A stretch of 64,000 nt of DNA from positions 124,001 through 188,000 of the forward strand of contig NZ_LDNB01000021.1 of assembly GCF_001026695.1 (NCBI RefSeq). The letters are read 5' to 3'. The stretch comes from Neobacillus vireti. Lineage in GTDB: Bacteria > Bacillota > Bacilli > Bacillales > Cytobacillaceae. Shown piece after piece: positions 1 through 6,415 of this stretch (its first letter is position 1; each line of letters starts with the position of its first letter). The position numbers were made by a program, and so were the translations under genes. Under the pieces are notes generated by a model, which saw nothing but the letters and a program-made list of their open reading frames with translations, was not told the origin of the DNA and did no database searches.

Positions 1-124
1 ACTAAACTAGACTATACTAATTTGCTATTGCGGCGCTCCGCCCCTTTTCCATAAGTAGGTTTGTATTGACAGATGCTTTTTAACATGAAAAGATGAGAAT
101 ATTAATTCGGAAAGGGTGGCCGAA

Positions 125-349
125 ATGAATTTATCTCAAAAATCTGTTGAAAATGTCGAATATATGATTGAACAAATAAAAGAAAAGTTAAAGGTCCTCA
201 ACCTCGGAGCAATCAAACCGTCACACTTTGATGAAGAAATGTACGAGGAATTAAAGGAAATTTATGAGATGGTCCTAAGGAAAAATTCTTTTAGCCCAAA
301 TGAAATGCAGGCATTGGTGGAAGAACTAGGAAGTCTAAGAAAGAAATAA
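125..349 (+). CDS. UPF0435 / DUF1128 family protein (YfkK-like)
   Basis: This is a small, charged, soluble protein of 74 residues with no signal peptide or membrane segment. The sequence (LSQKSVENVEYMIEQIKEKL, then AIKPSHFDEEMYEELKEIYEMV) matches my memory of the Bacillus UPF0435/YfkK family, whose function is unknown. I prefer the ATG at 125: the AAAGGGTGG at 111-119 is then a Shine-Dalgarno sequence five bases upstream, whereas the in-frame GTG at 116 lies inside that sequence. It ends before a structured repeat and a strong terminator, and converges on map. The family assignment is by recognition only. Confidence 0.8.
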   Translation: MNLSQKSVENVEYMIEQIKEKLKVLNLGAIKPSHFDEEMYEELKEIYEMVLRKNSFSPNEMQALVEELGSLRKK

Positions 350-351
350 TC

Positions 352-500
352 AGAAAAGCGCAAGCGCCCTGGTCAGCGGCGTATGGCCTGGAGTGCTCCA
401 ACTGAGATAAAGGAAACACGGTGAGCGAAGCGAACCGATGTTGACTTATCGTAGGGCGGAGCGCGAAGGACATTAGCCGCTAGGGCGCTGGAGCTAGCCA
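352..500. repeat. Dispersed GC-rich structured repeat, copy 1
   Basis: It opens with GAAAAGCGCAAGCGCC and closes with GGGCGCTGGAGCTAG, so the ends can pair (GCGCC with GGCGC). Related elements lie near 12507, 40060 and, shortened, 61698. The interior differs between copies while the ends are kept. It is noncoding. I know this kind of repeat to be common in Bacillaceae genomes but know of no established function. Confidence 0.65.
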
Positions 501-504
501 TTCG

Positions 505-539
505 AAAACCCGTTATTGCGTCTGAATAACGGGTTTTTT
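505..539 (+). terminator. Rho-independent terminator downstream of the UPF0435 gene
   Basis: An 11-bp stem (AACCCGTTATT pairing with AATAACGGGTT) with a 7-nt loop is followed by six T on the + strand. It separates the convergent UPF0435 and map genes. The AAAA run on its left side gives it some bidirectional potential. Confidence 0.85.
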
Positions 540-541
540 GT

Positions 542-1291
542 CTATTTTTGATCTGTTAGGATAATCGGGCCGTCTTTCGTAATCGCGATCGTATGCTCAT
601 ATTGCGCTGAATATTTACCGTCAAGCGTACGTGCTGTCCAGCCGTTCTCATCCATTTTTGTTTGGTACCAGCCGACATTTACCATCGGTTCAATTGTAAA
701 AACCATTCCTTCTTTAATTCTTGCCCCTTTACCAGGCAGCCCATAATGCGGAACATCCGGTTTCTCGTGAATCACCGCGCCAATCCCGTGGCCGATAAAG
801 TCTCTAACAACTGATAGTCCTTCACTTTCAACATATTTTTGAATCGCGTGGCCAATATCACCTATGCGATTACCCACTACCGCCTGTTCAATTCCCTTGT
901 AAAGAGCTTCCTTAGTCACTTTTAATAAATGATCTGTTTCCTCGGAGACCTGGCCAACGGCATAGGACCAAGCAGAATCAGCTAAAGCACCATTGTATTT
1001 GACAACCATATCAATCGTGACAATGTCGCCCTCTTTTAACGGCTCTTTCCTCGGAAAGCCATGACAAATTTCATCATTAATACTCGCGCACGTTGCATAT
1101 TGATAGCCTTTATATCCTTTTTGTTCTGGAGATGCCCCCTTTTGTCTTAGAAATTCATCAACAAATTCTTCAATCTCCCACGTTGTAACACCTGGTTTAA
1201 TTAATTTTGAAATTTCTTTATGACAGGCTGCCAGTATTTCTCCTGCCTTTTTCATGGCTTCAATTTCTCGTTGTGATTTAAGGACGATCAT
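542..1291 (-). CDS. map: Methionine aminopeptidase, type I
   Basis: It removes the initiator methionine from nascent cytosolic proteins. The 249-residue length is the usual size for a type Ia enzyme without an N-terminal zinc extension. The metal-binding set is complete: Asp94 (TIDMVV), Asp105 (ALADSAW), His168 (FIGHGIG), Glu201 (FTIEPMV) and Glu232 (QYEHTIAI), with His77 (ICHGFP) and His175 as substrate-side histidines. A Shine-Dalgarno AAAGGCAGGGA precedes the start. Bacilli often carry two map paralogues. This copy is outside the ribosomal-protein/adk cluster and is monocistronic, so it may be the accessory one (inference). Confidence 0.95.
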   Translation of the reverse strand: MIVLKSQREIEAMKKAGEILAACHKEISKLIKPGVTTWEIEEFVDEFLRQKGASPEQKGYKGYQYATCASINDEICHGFPRKEPLKEGDIVTIDMVVKYNGALADSAWSYAVGQVSEETDHLLKVTKEALYKGIEQAVVGNRIGDIGHAIQKYVESEGLSVVRDFIGHGIGAVIHEKPDVPHYGLPGKGARIKEGMVFTIEPMVNVGWYQTKMDENGWTARTLDGKYSAQYEHTIAITKDGPIILTDQK

Positions 1292-1584
1292 GTTATTCCC
1301 TGCCTTTTTGAATTATTTTTATGTATAATGAACCATATTGTTCATCTTAGATATTTTTCCATGTGAAAATTATACTTAGGACACCTATGGCAACACTTTT
1401 AATAGTAACGCTAACCTAGCATTTTTTCAAAATTTCTATCTTGCTTGAAAAGCTTTAAACAATATTTTTCAATGTTCATTATTTTGTAATATTACGCCGT
1501 TCTTTATATGGTACTTTCTTATTCTTTTTGGTAGAATTAATATATCAACAATAACAATAATAATAATTAGGTGTGTGAGAATCA

Positions 1585-1911
1585 ATGATTGGTGACCGCG
1601 TAAAAAAATTCCGCTCAGAAAAGAAAATGTCACTGTCCGAACTTGCTGAACAGGCGGGAGTTGCAAAATCTTATTTAAGTTCTCTTGAAAGAAACCTGCA
1701 AAAGAATCCTTCGATTCAATTTCTTGAAAAAATTGCTGCAGTATTAAATATTCCCATTGAACATTTAATCCATGAACAAATTGATAAGGATCAATTAGAC
1801 AGCGATTGGATGAACCTAGTCCAAGAGGCAATGAATTCTGGTGTTTCAAAAGAACAATTTCGTGATTACCTTGAATTTAATAAATGGCGGAACAAACAAA
1901 ATAGTGATTAA
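1585..1911 (+). CDS. sinR: Biofilm master repressor SinR
   Basis: This DNA-binding repressor of matrix genes has 108 residues. Residues 6-61 form an HTH_3 domain (LSELAEQAGVAKSYLSSLER, NPSIQFLEKIAAVLNIP), nearly identical to B. subtilis SinR as I remember it. Residues 72-103 (LDSDWMNLVQEAMNSGVSKE, then FRDYLEFNKWR) form the SinI/SinR dimerisation hook. GTGTGTGAGAATCA precedes the ATG. In B. subtilis sinR lies directly downstream of sinI on the same strand. Here sinI is convergent and on the opposite strand, so the two have separate promoters. Confidence 0.95.
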   Translation: MIGDRVKKFRSEKKMSLSELAEQAGVAKSYLSSLERNLQKNPSIQFLEKIAAVLNIPIEHLIHEQIDKDQLDSDWMNLVQEAMNSGVSKEQFRDYLEFNKWRNKQNSD

Positions 1912-1926
1912 GCAGTAAACAAGAAA

Positions 1927-1964
1927 AAAAGCATTCTACAAATATTTTTGCAGGATGCTTTTCT
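1927..1964. terminator. Bidirectional terminator between sinR and sinI
   Basis: An imperfect stem (AAAGCAT...ATGCTTT with inner CT/AG pairs) has A-runs on the left and T-runs on the right, so it can end both the sinR transcript and the convergent sinI transcript. Confidence 0.75.
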
Positions 1965-1980
1965 TTCGTTATGTAATTGC

Positions 1981-2130
1981 TCAGTTGTTATTCGTGATTA
2001 GCTCTAATCCTCCATGTTGATTAAAGAAGTCACGAACCTCTTCGATGGTTAGTCCAAGTTCCTTCGCTTCTAATATGAGGGTCATCCATTCCTGATCGAT
2101 AACATCAACCTCTTTTTCTGTTATAACCAA
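1981..2130 (-). CDS. sinI: SinI-type anti-repressor, 49 residues
   Basis: SinI binds SinR and disables it, releasing biofilm matrix genes. The reading frame encodes 49 residues with the core DQEWMTLILEAKELGLTIEE, then VRDFFNQH. This matches the SinI/SinR hook (DQEW..L..EAK......E.R.....), including the Trp and the EAK helix. I chose the TTG at 2130 because AGGGG at 2143-2139 lies eight bases upstream. An in-frame GTG at 2139 would overlap that site. There is no HTH, which separates it from SinR. It sits alone behind a c-di-GMP riboswitch, and a Spo0A box lies further upstream. Confidence 0.9.
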   Translation of the reverse strand: MVITEKEVDVIDQEWMTLILEAKELGLTIEEVRDFFNQHGGLELITNNN

Positions 2131-2140
2131 TATCCTCACC

Positions 2141-2250
2141 CCTAAAATACAATTCGTATTTCAGGCATCCCGGCCATCATAGCAAGCGTTTCACCTGCCT
2201 TAGACCCTAGGCTTTGCGTCCCTGCCTTTCAACAGGTTTGCCTTTTTCTG
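2141..2250 (-). promoter_or_regulatory. Cyclic di-GMP-I (GEMM) riboswitch in the sinI leader
   Basis: Read on the minus strand, the RNA shows the class I signature. P1 is AGGCA/TGCCT. A hairpin CCTGTT-GAAA-GGCAGG has a GNRA tetraloop, followed by GACGCAAAGCC, then a receptor arm (GGTCTAAGG...TATGATGGCC) and CGGGATGCC. Just 3' of the aptamer, CCTGAAATAC (2165-2156) can form a 10-bp helix with GTATTTTAGG (2150-2141). That helix uses the 3' strand of P1 and the AGG of the sinI Shine-Dalgarno. Aptamer P1 and the sequestering hairpin therefore exclude each other, which predicts translation ON with ligand (inference). Confidence 0.88.
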
Positions 2251-2335
2251 ATTCAAATTTCTCAAGACCATCACCGATTTCTTATCTCGTTAAGCAACAA
2301 CTAGTTCTTTATTCATAATTACAAATGATATCCTC

Positions 2336-2341
2336 ATTATA
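2336..2341 (-). promoter_or_regulatory. Candidate -10 box of the sinI transcript
   Basis: A perfect TATAAT on the minus strand lies about 85 nt upstream of the aptamer. No good TTGACA-like -35 stands 16-18 nt upstream, which would fit an activator-dependent promoter. The Spo0A box further upstream is a candidate activator site. Confidence 0.45.
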
Positions 2342-2423
2342 TCTAGTTCTTTTTTAACAGGGTGTTATATTTTGTCATTTCATTTGAATTTTCACACTTC
2401 TTTTTACTGCAAATTTTGGCAAG

Positions 2424-2434
2424 TTTCGACAAAA
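2424..2434 (-). promoter_or_regulatory. Spo0A box (0A box) upstream of sinI
   Basis: The minus strand reads TTTTGTCGAAA, a full match to the TGTCGAA core of the 0A box. In B. subtilis Spo0A~P activates sinI, so the position upstream of sinI supports conserved control. It lies about 85-95 bp from the candidate -10. Confidence 0.65.
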
Positions 2435-2458
2435 GTACCCATTTATTTTATAATTTCT

Positions 2459-2502
2459 GTAAAAAAAAAGGGAGGTTGATTTTAGTACAAATTCCCTCCG
2501 CT
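2459..2502 (-). terminator. Terminator of the PfkB kinase gene
   Basis: On the minus strand GGAGGG and CCTCCC pair across a long loop and are followed by nine T. It lies just 3' of the kinase stop codon. Confidence 0.7.
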
Positions 2503-2509
2503 TTTCTTA

Positions 2510-3487
2510 TCACCGATGGCTTAGCCCCTTGCTGAAGTATTTCTGAAATGTTTCAAGTAATTTTTGCTGGTTCAAATCGGGGTGGACGGTTTCGCTCGTT
2601 TGGACTGTAATCATTGAACATGAAATCCCAATTTTGCAGGAATCTTCTGTGTTAAGACCTTTTAAATAGCCAAATAGGATTCCGGATATAAGGGCATCGC
2701 CTGCTCCTGTTACATCCACAATCGGAACACTTGGAGGTACAATGGCACCTGCTTCCCCATTGTTGGTAAAATAAATTAATCCTTTTTCATTCCTAGTAAT
2801 AACTACTTTCTCGACACCGCTTTTTAAGATTATTTCTGCTGCACGATAGAAATCGCCTTCAGAGCTAATTTCTAATTTTGACAGGGCCTCGGCTTCCTTT
2901 TTATTGGCAATCAGCCAGGTTACACCGTCTAAGGAGACTGGCAATTTAGCCGTTTTAGCTGCTGACACAGTCGCAATACAAAGCGGAATTCCTTCGTCTT
3001 TACTGCAATTTATCACTTCATTGATTATTTCAGCGGGAAAATTCGTATCTAATAGAATCATTTTTGCATTTTGAATATGGGGCCAATTTTTTTCAATAAA
3101 GGATTCTTCAACCTCATCGTATATTTCCATGTCTGCAAAAGCGACAGACATTTCACCCTCTTCATCAAGCACTGCTGTATAGGTTCCCGTGGATTTCCCA
3201 TCGATTATTTCTGTTAGATTTATATCTGCGAAATGATTAGTGTTTTGCAGCAGCCATTCCCCTTCAGTATCGGATCCAATATAGGCTAATAACGAAGCAT
3301 TAAGCCCTAGGCGCCCAGAGTTTTCCGCGACATTACGTGCTACGCCGCCTCTGGATTTCGTGCTAATCGCAGGATTCGAAGTACCAAGCTCTAATTGTTT
3401 CAGTGCTTGAATTTTCAAATCCACGTTGGCACCGCCAATACAAAGAAGTTTTTTTTCTTCTGAAATTATTGCATTCTGTTTCATCAT
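2510..3487 (-). CDS. PfkB-family carbohydrate/nucleoside kinase (possibly pseudouridine kinase)
   Basis: An ATP-dependent ribokinase-family kinase of 325 residues. The N-terminal substrate motif is IGGANVDLK (17-25), the family Gly-Gly stretch is SRGGVARNVAENSGRLG (45-61), and the C-terminal anion hole/catalytic motif is DVTGAGDA (258-265, base Asp264). GG-ARN-AEN-RLG is the pattern I associate with pseudouridine kinases (PsuK). However, no psuG glycosidase or nucleoside transporter is adjacent, so the substrate stays open. GAGTGAGGA precedes a double ATG start. It is monocistronic. Confidence 0.8.
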   Translation of the reverse strand: MMKQNAIISEEKKLLCIGGANVDLKIQALKQLELGTSNPAISTKSRGGVARNVAENSGRLGLNASLLAYIGSDTEGEWLLQNTNHFADINLTEIIDGKSTGTYTAVLDEEGEMSVAFADMEIYDEVEESFIEKNWPHIQNAKMILLDTNFPAEIINEVINCSKDEGIPLCIATVSAAKTAKLPVSLDGVTWLIANKKEAEALSKLEISSEGDFYRAAEIILKSGVEKVVITRNEKGLIYFTNNGEAGAIVPPSVPIVDVTGAGDALISGILFGYLKGLNTEDSCKIGISCSMITVQTSETVHPDLNQQKLLETFQKYFSKGLSHR

Positions 3488-3677
3488 TGTCAGTCCTCAC
3501 TCCTCTATAACCTTATTGAGTTATGTCAGAAAGGCAATAATAATCTCTACTTATAACTATTAGATATTAATCCTTGAAATCCTCTTGGTTATTAATGGGA
3601 ATTAAGAGGATTAAAGCCGATAAAACCGCTAGGTATGCAGTATTAATACTTATTTTCATTGTTTACTACAAAAAAAT

Positions 3678-3707
3678 TTGTCTAAATTGCGACATTTAGA
3701 ATATAAT
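3678..3707 (+). promoter_or_regulatory. SigmaA-type promoter with an internal palindrome
   Basis: TTGTCT (3678-3683) and TATAAT (3702-3707) are separated by 18 bp. Between and overlapping them is the inverted repeat TCTAAAT-N6-ATTTAGA (3681-3700), placed where a bound repressor would block RNA polymerase. It reads into the small membrane protein gene at 3762. Confidence 0.6.
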
Positions 3708-3761
3708 ATAAACAACTTTAAAATTTACTTAATATTCAGAATAATGGTGGTGGATCATGCT

Positions 3762-3881
3762 ATGACCTTTATCCATGTGTTAAACTTTTCAATCCCGATT
3801 GCGTTTATTGTATTTGCTGGTTTTCTACTTGATCGAATGTGCAAACCTGATAAACCAATTAAAAAAGCTGGTGAGGAGTAA
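3762..3881 (+). CDS. Small single-span membrane protein, 39 residues
   Basis: This short protein has one hydrophobic helix (roughly residues 7-25: LNFSIPIAFIVFAGFLLD) followed by a basic and polar tail (RMCKPDKPIKKAGEE). The ATG at 3762 has GGTGGTGG eight bases upstream. Longer in-frame starts would place translation across the promoter. I do not recognise the family. A good sigmaA promoter and good ribosome binding site argue that it is real. The topology is probably N-out/C-in by the positive-inside rule (inference). Confidence 0.6.
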   Translation: MTFIHVLNFSIPIAFIVFAGFLLDRMCKPDKPIKKAGEE

Positions 3882-3996
3882 ATCTATTAATTAGATCGTC
3901 TCTTTCACACAGCTTTTTCTTTTGGATTCAAAGAAAAGTAATTATTTCACTACACATAGGGAATGCTATAAGGGTAGATGAAAGGAGTGCTTAAGT

Positions 3997-4197
3997 ATGT
4001 CACGTGGAGAACATTTTGAACACAAAAAGAAAAACCATCCTGGTAATTTCCCTAAGGACAGTCTAACGGAAAAACATGTAAAGGAAGCAATTGGGGATGA
4101 AGAATTCCTTGTAACCCGCGAAGCCTTTAAAAATAGAGTCGAAGAAGAGGATATGCGCGGAGATACTGCCCGTTTGCTGCCGGAACAAATGGAGTAA
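3997..4197 (+). CDS. Hypothetical hydrophilic protein, 66 residues
   Basis: A soluble, highly charged protein (MSRGEHFEHKKKNHPGNFPK... ending LLPEQME) without signal or membrane segments. AAAGGAGTG lies nine bases before the ATG and a strong terminator follows the stop, so the gene is probably expressed alone. I do not recognise a named family. Composition and size resemble small sporulation-associated proteins of Bacillus, but no diagnostic motif is present. Confidence 0.7.
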   Translation: MSRGEHFEHKKKNHPGNFPKDSLTEKHVKEAIGDEEFLVTREAFKNRVEEEDMRGDTARLLPEQME

Positions 4198-4226
4198 AAG
4201 GCGTGGACTTCTCACGCCTTTTATTT
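4196..4226. terminator. Terminator between the 66-residue gene and hutH
   Basis: A perfect AAAAGGCGTG/CACGCCTTTT stem has a 7-nt loop and U-rich flanks on both strands. It serves both convergent genes. Confidence 0.9.
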
Positions 4227-4231
4227 GGAAC

Positions 4232-5758
4232 TTAGTATGTTGTATTTTCTGTATTTAAACTTCTAATGAATTGCGAAAACTCAACCGTTTTCAACCACTC
4301 AGCCGCATTTTCGATATCTTTCGAGAAAACTCGGTCCTGTTTAATCGAAGGAACCTGCTCGCGTCCTTTTTCGTAGAACAGCTTCGTATGGCTGGCCATT
4401 TTATCGACCCCGCGGATTTCCACTGCCTGCATCGCACAAATCAACTCAATTGCCAGCACTCTTCTGGCGTTCTGGATAATTTGATACGCATGTCTTGAGG
4501 CAATCGTTCCCATACTGACATGATCCTCTTGATTGGCCGAGGAAGGAATTGAGTCTACGCTTGCTGGATGTGCCAGTGTTTTATTTTCTGATACAAGCGC
4601 AGCTGCGGCATATTGCATAATCATAGCCCCGGATTGCAAGCCTGGTTCAGGACTTAAGAATGGGGGCAGATCATTTAACTGCGGATTCACTAGTCGCTCA
4701 ACCCGTCTTTCTGAAATATTCGCTAGCTCTGCGACAGCCATTTTCATAAAGTCCATCGCAAAGGCGATCGGCTGACCATGGAAGTTCCCCCCGGAAATGA
4801 CTTTGTCACCATCATCAAAAATTAATGGATTGTCAGTAGCAGCGTTTATTTCTATTTCTAGTTTTTCTTTTACATAATCAAGCACCTGCCAAGAAGCACC
4901 ATGAACTTGCGGGATACAGCGAAGTGAATAGGCATCCTGAACCCTAAGCTCCCCTTGCTGTGTCGTTAACAAACTGTCGCTTAAATACTGACGGATTCTA
5001 GCCGCAGTATCAATTTGCTGTTTATAGCCCCTTGCAATATGCACTTCTTCTGCAAAAGCGTCAATAATCCCGTTTAAACCCTCCATCGTCATCGACGCGA
5101 TGAGTTCACTTTCATGTGCTAACTGCTCGGCTTCAAGATAGCCGACAACCCCCATTGCCGTCATCGCCTGGGTACCATTAATGAGGGCCAGGCCTTCCTT
5201 TGCCTCCAATGTGACAGGTAGTATCCCCTCTTGCTGTAAGGCAATTAGTGCCTCCATCCGCTGTCCTTTGTAAAATACTTCACCTTCACCGATTAAAACT
5301 AAAGCTAAGTGGGATAGCGGCGCCAAATCCCCGCTCGCCCCGAGTGACCCTTGCTGAGGAATAACGGGAATTATGTTGTGGTTTACTAAGTCTAATAGTT
5401 TTTCAATAACAAGCGGTCTTATCCCGGAATAACCTTTTAACAAGGCGTTGGCCCGAAGGAGAACCATTGCTTTTGCCACAGCCTCAGGAAACGGGTCGCC
5501 CACTCCACAGGCATGAGAACGAATTAAGTTAAGCTGCAGGTCCTGCACATGATCTTTATCAATGAGAACATCACTAAATTTTCCAAAGCCCGTGGTAATT
5601 CCGTAAACTACTTTTGCTTCTGAAACTATTCTTTCAACTGCTTCGCGACTCTTTGCGACACCTTCCATGCTTTTTTCGGATGCGCTGACCTTTTGACTGT
5701 GATATAAAACAGCATTTATTTGCTCTAATGTTAAACTTCCACCTGTAAGTGTAATCAT
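4232..5758 (-). CDS. hutH: Histidine ammonia-lyase
   Basis: It deaminates L-histidine to urocanate, the first step of histidine catabolism. The 508-residue length is the family's standard size. Ala141-Ser142-Gly143 in GSLGASGDLAPL form the MIO electrophile, and Tyr52 (VYGITTGFG) is the catalytic tyrosine. QVHGASWQVLDYV and FHGQPIAFAMDFM are further conserved active-site stretches. The other hut genes (hutU, hutI, hutG, hutM) and hutP are absent from the window, so hutH is isolated from its pathway. Its leader carries a promoter and a terminator-like hairpin that suggest attenuation. Start: ATG with GAGGAG upstream. Confidence 0.97.
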   Translation of the reverse strand: MITLTGGSLTLEQINAVLYHSQKVSASEKSMEGVAKSREAVERIVSEAKVVYGITTGFGKFSDVLIDKDHVQDLQLNLIRSHACGVGDPFPEAVAKAMVLLRANALLKGYSGIRPLVIEKLLDLVNHNIIPVIPQQGSLGASGDLAPLSHLALVLIGEGEVFYKGQRMEALIALQQEGILPVTLEAKEGLALINGTQAMTAMGVVGYLEAEQLAHESELIASMTMEGLNGIIDAFAEEVHIARGYKQQIDTAARIRQYLSDSLLTTQQGELRVQDAYSLRCIPQVHGASWQVLDYVKEKLEIEINAATDNPLIFDDGDKVISGGNFHGQPIAFAMDFMKMAVAELANISERRVERLVNPQLNDLPPFLSPEPGLQSGAMIMQYAAAALVSENKTLAHPASVDSIPSSANQEDHVSMGTIASRHAYQIIQNARRVLAIELICAMQAVEIRGVDKMASHTKLFYEKGREQVPSIKQDRVFSKDIENAAEWLKTVEFSQFIRSLNTENTTY

Positions 5759-5795
5759 TTCTATCCCGCTCCTCTACCACTTTATCACAATAAAG

Positions 5796-5843
5796 AAAGA
5801 GGCTGGATTCCATATCAGATTAGATTTGGAGTCCAGCCTCTTT
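5796..5843 (-). promoter_or_regulatory. Terminator-like hairpin in the hutH leader (putative attenuator)
   Basis: A perfect 12-bp stem (AAAGAGGCTGGA with TCCAGCCTCTTT, loop about 24 nt) is followed on the minus strand by CTTTATT. It lies between the hutH promoter and its start codon, about 38 nt before the ATG, so read-through is needed for hutH expression. In B. subtilis HutP acts on a leader terminator in this operon, and an analogous control is plausible. Confidence 0.6.
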
Positions 5844-5928
5844 TATAAAAATTACCGCATATTGATCTGTCTTTTGGAAATGCCTCATCGGTTATCATTC
5901 CATTCGATTAACTTTCTTTCTAATAATT

Positions 5929-5958
5929 ATTGTATGAGAAGAAAAGCTTTCCTGTCAA
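5929..5958 (-). promoter_or_regulatory. hutH promoter
   Basis: On the minus strand TTGACA (5958-5953) and TACAAT (5934-5929) are separated by 18 bp, a near-consensus sigmaA promoter. It gives a leader of roughly 160 nt before hutH. Confidence 0.75.
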
Positions 5959-6032
5959 TTAAATTTTCTGAATTTTAGCACGATAATACTTTAGCAGGAT
6001 AGTATGTAAAAGGGAATTTGGAGTGTTTGTAA

Positions 6033-6290
6033 TTCCTCAAATTAAGGTGGCGGGCACTGACGACATATATTTGTGCGGTTACTACATATTTTTAGCCGCT
6101 TACGACGTATTTTTTGACGCTTACGACGTATTTCCGGTCATTTATTACCTATTTTTCATAACTTACGACATTTCCTGGGTATTAATTGGTAATTTACTCG
6201 TATCTAGAGAACTTACGACATTTTTTTAGCCTCTTACGAAGTATTTCCGGTCACTTATTACCTATTTTTCAAAACTTACGACATCTATTT
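6033..6290 (+). repeat. 21-bp tandem array, TACGACAT family, copy 1
   Basis: Consecutive degenerate units of 21 bp begin TACGAC(A/G)TATTT or TATTACCTATTT. One longer unit contains GGTATTAATTGG. The same family, in the opposite orientation and with the same spacer block, fills the gap upstream of glnS (44300-44685). The open frame across it is a by-product of the 3n period. It is noncoding by composition. Confidence 0.8.
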
Positions 6291-6336
6291 AAGAAAGCTT
6301 TCTTTGTGAATACCGGGCTCTTAAGTTGAGGATACG

Positions 6337-6367
6337 AAAAAAAGGACTGTACCAAGTCCTTTTCTTT
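6337..6367 (-). terminator. topB terminator
   Basis: On the minus strand AAAAGGACT and AGTCCTTTT pair across a 6-nt loop, followed by a run of seven T. Confidence 0.9.
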
Positions 6368-6415
6368 GAGAGAACATCAATTTTTTAGATTAACTAACCC
6401 TTTTTTTATGAAGAT

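Noticed and set aside
1469..1849. 126-codon minus-strand frame opposite sinR
   Set aside because: It is the antisense shadow of sinR, whose identity is certain. No ribosome site or family resemblance.
6023..6229. 68-codon frame with a seven-residue periodic pattern (AYDVFFD-like) across the 21-bp array
   Set aside because: The periodicity is a by-product of a 21-bp DNA repeat (3n). There is no convincing ribosome site, the composition is extreme, and the related array at 44.3 kb does not keep the frame in the same way.
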